Source: Secundilactobacillus yichangensis (GTDB lineage: Bacteria; Bacillota; Bacilli; Lactobacillales; Lactobacillaceae). Taken from it: DNA of 64,000 nt. Position numbers and translations under genes: made by a program. Below the pieces are notes generated by a model. It had not been told where the DNA came from, did not search any database, and saw only the letters and a program-made list of their open reading frames with translations. Where the stretch lies: the NCBI RefSeq assembly GCF_016861565.1, contig NZ_BOLK01000004.1:177836-241835 (forward strand), in the 5' to 3' direction. Below are positions 58,805 through 64,000 of the stretch, piece by piece. Within the stretch, counting starts at the first letter, position 1; every line of letters starts with the position of its first letter.

Positions 58805-60787
58805 ATGGCAGCAATCCATGAACTTTCAGCAGTGTTATCAAACCAAATAGCAGCGGGTGAAGTGATTGAGCGGCCAGCCTCAGTTGTTAAGGAACTGGTG
58901 GAAAACGCCATTGACGCGGGTAGTCACGAGATCGACATCATCGTTGACGAAGCCGGACTAAAATCGATTGAAGTGATTGATGATGGGAGCGGTATTGAAG
59001 GGGATCAGTTGGAACTGGCCTTTCACCGCCATGCTACCAGTAAAATTGTTGACCGTAGAGACTTGTTTAAAGTGCATTCTTTAGGCTTCCGTGGTGAGGC
59101 GTTGCCAAGTATTGCCTCTATTGCTGACGTTGAAATGGTGACGTCTACGGGTGGCGAAGGTCAGGCAATCCACATTTCGGGTGGCAAGGTAATTTCACAG
59201 AAGCCGTCGGAGGCACGTCGTGGGACTGATATTACGGTTAAGGACTTGTTCTATAACGTTCCGGCGCGGCTGAAGTACATGAAGTCACTAAATACTGAAC
59301 TCTCTAAAATTGTGGATATTGTTAACCGTCTAGCGCTGGGCCACCCGCAGATTCAAATTTCTCTGACTCACAATAACCGTGAACTGATGCGAACGGCTGG
59401 CCGTGGTGATCTGCGGCAGGTCATTGGCAGCATCTACGGCATGAATAAAGCCGGCAAAATGCTTTCCATTGAAAATTCTGACGCTGATTTTAAAGTCAGC
59501 GGCTACGTTTCTTTGCCGGAATTAACCCGCGCCAGCCGTAATTACATGACAATTCTGCTCAACGGACGTTACATTAAAAATTATCAGCTAACTAAGGCCA
59601 TCATCGAAGGGTACGGTTCTAAACTAATGGTGGGCCGTTATCCGGTAGCTGTGGTGAACCTCGAAATGGATCCGCTGCTAGTTGATGTGAATGTTCACCC
59701 AACGAAACAGGAAGTTCGAATTAGTAAAGAAGCGCAACTTGGTGAAATGATTTCCGCTACCATTCGGGAACGGCTAAGTCAGCAAAACCTGATTCCAGAC
59801 GGGCTGACGAATCTCAGAAGGGGCCAAGTTGATCCTAAGCAGGTTGCTCAGAACTTAGCGGCGGTTTCCACTACTCGCGGTCCCCGGACGATTAGTCAAT
59901 CGACTACTCAATCGGCTGCACCGCATGCAGAAAGTACAGCACAGCATAAGCAGACAGAAGCTAGTGGTGCACTGTTTGATCAAAAACCTTCTGACGGTAC
60001 GGATAAGCCAATCGTAATTCATTCGAAAGATGAGCTGAATTCACCGGCAGTTTCGGCGTTTGAGGAGAAGTACCAGCAGCCCCAGACACCGTTCAACGAA
60101 CCGGTACCAGGAACTACTGCCAGTGCAACTTCTAAGCAAAAGCCACAGGAAACAGAACTGATCGACAGTCAGGACCGTTTTCCTAATTTGGTCTACATTG
60201 GGCAATTTCACGGTACGTATTTGTTGGCACAGTCGGATGAAGGCTTATACATTCTTGATCAGCACGCTGCTCAAGAGCGGGTCAACTACGAGTATTACCG
60301 TGAAGCAATTGGTGAAGTCAGCGACGATCAGCAACGGCTATTAGTACCGATTGTGCTGGATTACAGTACCAGTGATATGCTGAAAATTACCGATAAATTG
60401 GCTACTTTAGCGGCGGTGGGGCTACATCTTGAGCAATTTGGGCCAAACAGCTTTATTCTCAGGCAGCATCCCACTTGGTTTAAGGCGGGACAAGAAGCTG
60501 ATACAGTCAAAGAAATGATTGACTGGGTTTTGCGGGATGGTCATTTGACGGTGGCTCAGTTCCGGGAAAAAACGGCGATTATGATGAGCTGTAAACGGGC
60601 AATTAAAGCTAACCATCATTTGGACGATCAACAGGCCAAAGCGCTGATCGAACATTTGAAGACAGCAGAGAATCCGTTTAACTGTCCTCACGGCCGTCCG
60701 GTACTGATTCATTTTACGGACACAGACATGGAGAAAATGTTTAAACGAATTCAGGAGTCGCACCGTTCGTTGCGATCAGAAGCTTAA
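58805..60787 (+). CDS. mutL: DNA mismatch repair protein MutL
   Basis: This GHKL ATPase has 660 aa. ATP-site motifs are [16 protein letters not shown] and [10 protein letters not shown]. The C-terminal domain contains [14 protein letters not shown] and [16 protein letters not shown], which fit the endonuclease-type MutL of Firmicutes (DQHAxxER). An unstructured linker of about 110 residues separates the two. It lies 12 bases after mutS. A terminator follows at 60794-60834. Confidence 0.97.
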   Translation: MAAIHELSAVLSNQIAAGEVIERPASVVKELVENAIDAGSHEIDIIVDEAGLKSIEVIDDGSGIEGDQLELAFHRHATSKIVDRRDLFKVHSLGFRGEALPSIASIADVEMVTSTGGEGQAIHISGGKVISQKPSEARRGTDITVKDLFYNVPARLKYMKSLNTELSKIVDIVNRLALGHPQIQISLTHNNRELMRTAGRGDLRQVIGSIYGMNKAGKMLSIENSDADFKVSGYVSLPELTRASRNYMTILLNGRYIKNYQLTKAIIEGYGSKLMVGRYPVAVVNLEMDPLLVDVNVHPTKQEVRISKEAQLGEMISATIRERLSQQNLIPDGLTNLRRGQVDPKQVAQNLAAVSTTRGPRTISQSTTQSAAPHAESTAQHKQTEASGALFDQKPSDGTDKPIVIHSKDELNSPAVSAFEEKYQQPQTPFNEPVPGTTASATSKQKPQETELIDSQDRFPNLVYIGQFHGTYLLAQSDEGLYILDQHAAQERVNYEYYREAIGEVSDDQQRLLVPIVLDYSTSDMLKITDKLATLAAVGLHLEQFGPNSFILRQHPTWFKAGQEADTVKEMIDWVLRDGHLTVAQFREKTAIMMSCKRAIKANHHLDDQQAKALIEHLKTAENPFNCPHGRPVLIHFTDTDMEKMFKRIQESHRSLRSEA

Positions 60788-60793
60788 TCATAT

Positions 60794-60834
60794 AAAGCAG
60801 GCTAATACCTATTGGGGGTACTAGCCTGCTTTTG
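60794..60834 (+). terminator. Terminator after mutL
   Basis: AAAGCAGGCTA (60794-60804) pairs with TAGCCTGCTTT (60822-60832) across 17 bases, followed by T. Confidence 0.92.
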
Positions 60835-60949
60835 TATTTGTAAGCGGTCTAACCAAAAATTCGTTAGGTTATTTGCAAAAACTCGTGCTTAGTGCAACAG
60901 TATTTGGTAGAATTAGACTGTTAAATTTGAAATCGGAAAGGGGATTCTC

Positions 60950-61186
60950 ATGGAAGAATCACAATTAATCGGCATTATTAACCGACTTAAAGCAATGCAG
61001 GAAGATGCCGGGGATGAGCCACAGCCACGTCGCTTCGAAAAAGAGGGCGTTGAGATGGCACAAGTTGTCTATCACCCGGAAACACAAACTTATAGTTTAG
61101 ATGAGTATCAAGCTAAGGAGCACTTCGAGTTTGATAACATTGATTTGATTGCGATTGAATTATTTGAATTACTGACCGATAACTAA
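60950..61186 (+). CDS. DUF1797 family protein (YkuJ-like)
   Basis: This small acidic protein of 78 aa matches YkuJ/DUF1797 in length and in the end YSLDEYQAKEHFEFDNIDLIAIELFELL. Its function is unknown. GAAAGGGG precedes the ATG; TAGAAT at 60908-60913 is the likely -10. It stands alone between two terminators. Confidence 0.88.
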   Translation: MEESQLIGIINRLKAMQEDAGDEPQPRRFEKEGVEMAQVVYHPETQTYSLDEYQAKEHFEFDNIDLIAIELFELLTDN

Positions 61187-61190
61187 AACA

Positions 61191-61222
61191 AAAACTATGG
61201 GGGACCATAGTTTTTATTTTTA
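61191..61222 (+). terminator. Terminator after the DUF1797 gene
   Basis: AAAAACTATGG pairs with CCATAGTTTTT across four bases, followed by ATTTT. Confidence 0.9.
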
Positions 61223-61361
61223 TTGCTGTTAATGCGTTATTATCGAGATATTGATATCACTTCAAGTCTGAAGTTTTTTCAAAGTAATTGGGATAAGATT
61301 GCTATTTTATAGAGATTCGATATAATGGCATTTGTTAAGTTTAACCTGGAGGCACGATGTT

Positions 61362-63419
61362 ATGTCGGATTTTGTAAAACGGACGGCTGCTAAGTTTAAT
61401 ACCGTTTTTGGGTTCTTTATGTTAGTGGTTGTTTTATTTTGTATCAAGACGTATATCGCGTATCAGACGGAGTTTAGTTTAGGGGTTAAGGGTGGCGTAC
61501 AGCAGTTTTTGCTTGCTGTCAATCCAATTCCGGCCGCGCTGTTGCTGTTTGGTATTGCACTATACTTTCGTGGACGCTTAGTCTACTGGCTAATGATCCT
61601 AATCGATCTGATTCAGACTGCTTGGATCTTTGCCAACATTATTTACTATAGAGAGTTCTCTGATTTCCTCTCCTTTGGGGTGATTAAGGGATCTGGTAAT
61701 GTTCAGAACAATTTGGGTAAGAGTATTGCTCAGATTATCCACCCAACTGACTTTTTGGTTTTTCTGGATATTATCATCTTAATCGTGCTGTTAATGACAC
61801 ACGTGATTCGTGTTGATAGTCGGCCGTTTAAACGTCGTTATGCGTTAACCATGACGGTTTTAGCGTTTTCCTTAATGGGTGCTGAATACGGTATGGCCAA
61901 TGCTAATCGTTCCGGTTTATTGACCAGAACCTTTGATAATAATTACTTGGTTAAGTACCTCGGGTTAAACGAGTACGCTGCTTTTAGTGTGTACCAGACG
62001 CAAAAACAGAGCTCCACGCGGGCTCATGCGAATGCCGGTGACTTGCAGAGTGTGGAGAAGTACTTGAAGCACAATCGAGTGGGGGATAATCCTGCTTATT
62101 TTGGAACGGAAAAGGGTAAAAACGTCATTATCATTCATTTGGAGAGTTTTCAGCAATTTTTGATTAACTATAAGGTGAATGGCAAAGAAGTTACGCCTAA
62201 TCTGAACAAGTTCTATAAGAATCAAAATACCTTGAGTTTTGATAATTTTTATAATCAAGTGGCACAGGGGAAGACCTCCGATGCTGAAATGATGCTTGAA
62301 AATTCGTTGTTTGGTTTGCCTCAAGGATCAGCTATGACAGAATATGGGACCCAAAATACGTTTCAGGCAGCACCTGCCATGTTAGGACAGAAGGGGTATA
62401 CCTCTGCCGCTTTTCACGGTGACGTGCCAAGTTTCTGGAACCGGGATAATACTTATAAGTCATGGGGCTATAATTACTTCTTTAGTTCTCAATACTATAA
62501 GGAAAAGCCGAATTATACGGTTGGTTATGGACTGAAGGATAAGATTTTCTTCCGTGATTCAGCAAAGTACCTGCAACAATTGCCGCAACCGTTTTATGCA
62601 AAGCTAATTACGCTAACGAACCACTATCCTTATGAGCTTGATAAACAAAACACTGATTTTCCAGCAACCAAAACTGGCGACAAGACGGTGGATCCCTACG
62701 TGCAGACAGCTCATTATTTGGATGAAGCTTTTGGTGAATTTTTAACGTATATGAAGCAGTCAGGCCTGTACAAAAACAGTGTGATCGTTTTATACGGGGA
62801 TCACTATGGTATTTCGAATAACCACCGGCCAGCCATTGCACAGTTGCTGGGTAAGAAGAAGGTAACGAATTACGACTTAGCACAGTTCCAGAAGGTACCG
62901 CTGATGATTCATGCTGATGGTATGAAGGGCGGTATTAATCATACGTATGGTGGTGAAATCGATGTTTTGCCGACGTTAATGGACCTGCTCGGTGTAAAAG
63001 ACAATCATACGATTCAGTTTGGTAACGATCTGCTGGCGAAGAATCGTAATCAGACGGTTGCCTTTAGGAATGGTGATTTTGTAACGCCGCAGTTCGTGAA
63101 GACGGGCGGTACTGTTTATGATACTAAGACTGGAGCCGTGATCAAACCTAATGCCAGTCAAAAGAAGACACTCGCACGAGAACAGAACCACGTAACGTCC
63201 GAACTGTCTTTGTCTGACCGGGTTATTCAAGGAGATTTATTAAGGTTCTATCAACTGAAAGACTTTAAGTCAGTTGATAAGGCAAAGTATAACTATAAGT
63301 ACTCTAATGGCATGCAGCAGTTAAAAGATGCTCAAAAATCAGAACCTACTAGTTTAATGGCGAAAAATCATGGTAAAGTAACGGCCAACTATAAAACGGA
63401 TGCGCCTGAACTTAAATAA
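61362..63419 (+). CDS. ltaS: Lipoteichoic-acid-synthase-type sulfatase
   Basis: This polymerase moves glycerol phosphate from phosphatidylglycerol onto a lipid anchor, 685 aa. Five membrane helices lie in residues about 15-190. The outside sulfatase domain begins NVIIIHLESFQ (metal-ligand Glu), has the catalytic threonine in AQGKTSDAEMM near residue 305, and VLYGDHYGISNNH near residue 480. ATG 61362 follows CTGGAGG by nine bases; TATAAT at 61321-61326 is the -10. An LtaS paralogue such as a primase or phosphate transferase cannot be excluded. Confidence 0.92.
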   Translation: MSDFVKRTAAKFNTVFGFFMLVVVLFCIKTYIAYQTEFSLGVKGGVQQFLLAVNPIPAALLLFGIALYFRGRLVYWLMILIDLIQTAWIFANIIYYREFSDFLSFGVIKGSGNVQNNLGKSIAQIIHPTDFLVFLDIIILIVLLMTHVIRVDSRPFKRRYALTMTVLAFSLMGAEYGMANANRSGLLTRTFDNNYLVKYLGLNEYAAFSVYQTQKQSSTRAHANAGDLQSVEKYLKHNRVGDNPAYFGTEKGKNVIIIHLESFQQFLINYKVNGKEVTPNLNKFYKNQNTLSFDNFYNQVAQGKTSDAEMMLENSLFGLPQGSAMTEYGTQNTFQAAPAMLGQKGYTSAAFHGDVPSFWNRDNTYKSWGYNYFFSSQYYKEKPNYTVGYGLKDKIFFRDSAKYLQQLPQPFYAKLITLTNHYPYELDKQNTDFPATKTGDKTVDPYVQTAHYLDEAFGEFLTYMKQSGLYKNSVIVLYGDHYGISNNHRPAIAQLLGKKKVTNYDLAQFQKVPLMIHADGMKGGINHTYGGEIDVLPTLMDLLGVKDNHTIQFGNDLLAKNRNQTVAFRNGDFVTPQFVKTGGTVYDTKTGAVIKPNASQKKTLAREQNHVTSELSLSDRVIQGDLLRFYQLKDFKSVDKAKYNYKYSNGMQQLKDAQKSEPTSLMAKNHGKVTANYKTDAPELK

Positions 63420-63426
63420 CCATGAC

Positions 63427-63461
63427 AAAGGAACGGTGCATTTAGGCATCGTTCCTTTTTT
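63427..63461 (+). terminator. Terminator after ltaS
   Basis: AAAGGAACG.TGC pairs with GCA.CGTTCCTTT across ATTTAG, followed by T's. Confidence 0.92.
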
Positions 63462-63485
63462 GTTTCAAAAAATGTAAAATACTTC

Positions 63486-63514
63486 TTGACCAAGAATGCA
63501 TATCTTGGTAATAT
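63486..63514 (+). promoter_or_regulatory. rrn promoter P1
   Basis: TTGACC (63486-63491) and TAATAT (63509-63514) are 17 bases apart. It is the most upstream of three spaced promoters. Confidence 0.72.
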
Positions 63515-63658
63515 TATATTCGTTGTTAAAAAGCAGACGCGTTAATCTCTCGAATAATTATACACACCGTTCTCATGGAGAAGATGAATGTATAAGAGTT
63601 GTGATTTATTGATGGCGAATGTTTTCTCAAGAAGATTTATAATTATTCAAATTATTGA

Positions 63659-63687
63659 TTGACTTAAGATTCAACGATTGTTATACT
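63659..63687 (+). promoter_or_regulatory. rrn promoter P2
   Basis: TTGACT (63659-63664) and TATACT (63682-63687) are separated by 17 bases. Confidence 0.85.
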
Positions 63688-63779
63688 GATTAAGTTCTGT
63701 TAATTCAACGAATGAATATAAGAGCCGATTTAATCGCATTTGAAAAATAATTTATGCCAAATATTTTAAAAGATATTGC

Positions 63780-63808
63780 TTGACATAAATTAGCTCAGAT
63801 GATATGAT
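63780..63808 (+). promoter_or_regulatory. rrn promoter P3
   Basis: TTGACA (63780-63785) and TATGAT (63803-63808) are separated by 17 bases. It is the nearest to the rRNA gene. Confidence 0.88.
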
Positions 63809-63978
63809 TTAAAAGTTGACTGATTAAATATTCATTAGTCATTCAGAACAATGTAGACCTTTGAAAACTGAACAAAGTTTTGTTTCACAAATGTGCAGGG
63901 TATATCAGTTTCGGCTGATATCAAATGTAATTTGCGAAGTCAATTTCGCTAGTAATATTAATGAGTCACAAACAATCA
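63809..63978 (+). other. Pre-16S leader
   Basis: The leader contains CTTTGAAAACTGAACAAAG near 63859, the sequence commonly found ahead of Firmicute 16S genes, and a hairpin ATATCAG/CTGATAT (63902-63921). These would take part in antitermination and RNase III processing. Confidence 0.7.
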
Positions 63979-64000
63979 TAAATTGAGAGTTTGATCCTGG
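63979..64000 (+). rRNA. rrs: 16S ribosomal RNA, 5' end only
   Basis: GAGAGTTTGATCCTGG at 63985-64000 is the universal 16S start (primer 27F region). The exact first base is estimated by comparison with other 16S ends. The gene continues beyond the window. Confidence 0.95.

Overview
The window reads as a chromosomal segment from a lactic acid bacterium of the family Lactobacillaceae. The evidence is gene content and order: atp operon, DUF1146-murA-mbl-yidD-DUF2969-rodA, rarA beside a 6S/Lacto-usp RNA and a usp gene, iscS-thiI-tpx-valS-folC-mreBCD-minCD, and M16 pair-rodZ-pgsA-cinA-recA-rny-ymdB-mutS-mutL. Strong AGGAGG ribosome sites, many TTG starts, three T-box leaders and a Gram-positive LexA box agree with this. 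The genus cannot be fixed from the sequence alone. I saw no prophage, insertion sequence, CRISPR array, tRNA gene or obvious pseudogene. This is core chromosome with a few accessory insertions.

Layout. 1-4.4 kb: the 3' half of the F1Fo ATP synthase operon (atpA, atpG, atpD, atpC). 4.6-6.7 kb, minus strand: a lipoate cluster made of a free-standing lipoyl domain, lipA and lplA. 7.2-12.1 kb: cell wall and shape genes (DUF1146, murA, mbl, yidD, DUF2969, rodA), then a short GcvH-like protein. 12.1-15.0 kb: a T-box leader with a methionine specifier and the metNIQ transporter. 15.2-19.9 kb: a peptide-resistance-type ABC transporter (BceAB-like), a YtrA-type GntR regulator and a second ABC transporter. 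20-23.3 kb: DUF2785 protein, membrane-anchored GDPD and tag. 23.3-28.3 kb, mostly minus strand: usp, a small membrane protein, 6S/Lacto-usp RNA, rarA, DUF1694, rpsD with its leader, and a free-methionine sulfoxide reductase; a YktB-family gene lies here on the plus strand.

28.5-42.2 kb: ezrA, iscS-thiI, tpx, a T-box with valS, folC, mreB, mreCD and minCD. 42.2-44.9 kb: a T-box leader with a duplicated antiterminator/terminator module ahead of a polar amino-acid ABC transporter. 44.9-46.3 kb: lysC on the minus strand. 46.6-55.2 kb: M16 peptidase pair, rodZ, pgsA, cinA, SOS-controlled recA and rny. 55.3-63.4 kb: ymdB, mutS, mutL, DUF1797 and an LtaS-type synthase. The window ends with three tandem promoters, an rrn leader and the first bases of a 16S rRNA gene.

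How it fits together. Much of the window serves cell shape and envelope: two actin homologues, MreCD, RodA, RodZ, MurA, EzrA, MinCD, PgsA and LtaS. A second group serves DNA maintenance: RecA, CinA, MutSL, RarA, Tag. Amino-acid supply and tRNA charging are sensed by T-boxes at metNIQ, valS and the transporter at 42.7 kb. The observations most worth a second look are the partly duplicated T-box whose two tRNA readouts disagree, the stand-alone lipoyl domain encoded with LipA and LplA, the methionine T-box with a shortened antiterminator bulge, the 6S RNA next to a usp operon, and three long, unrelated intergenic palindromes.
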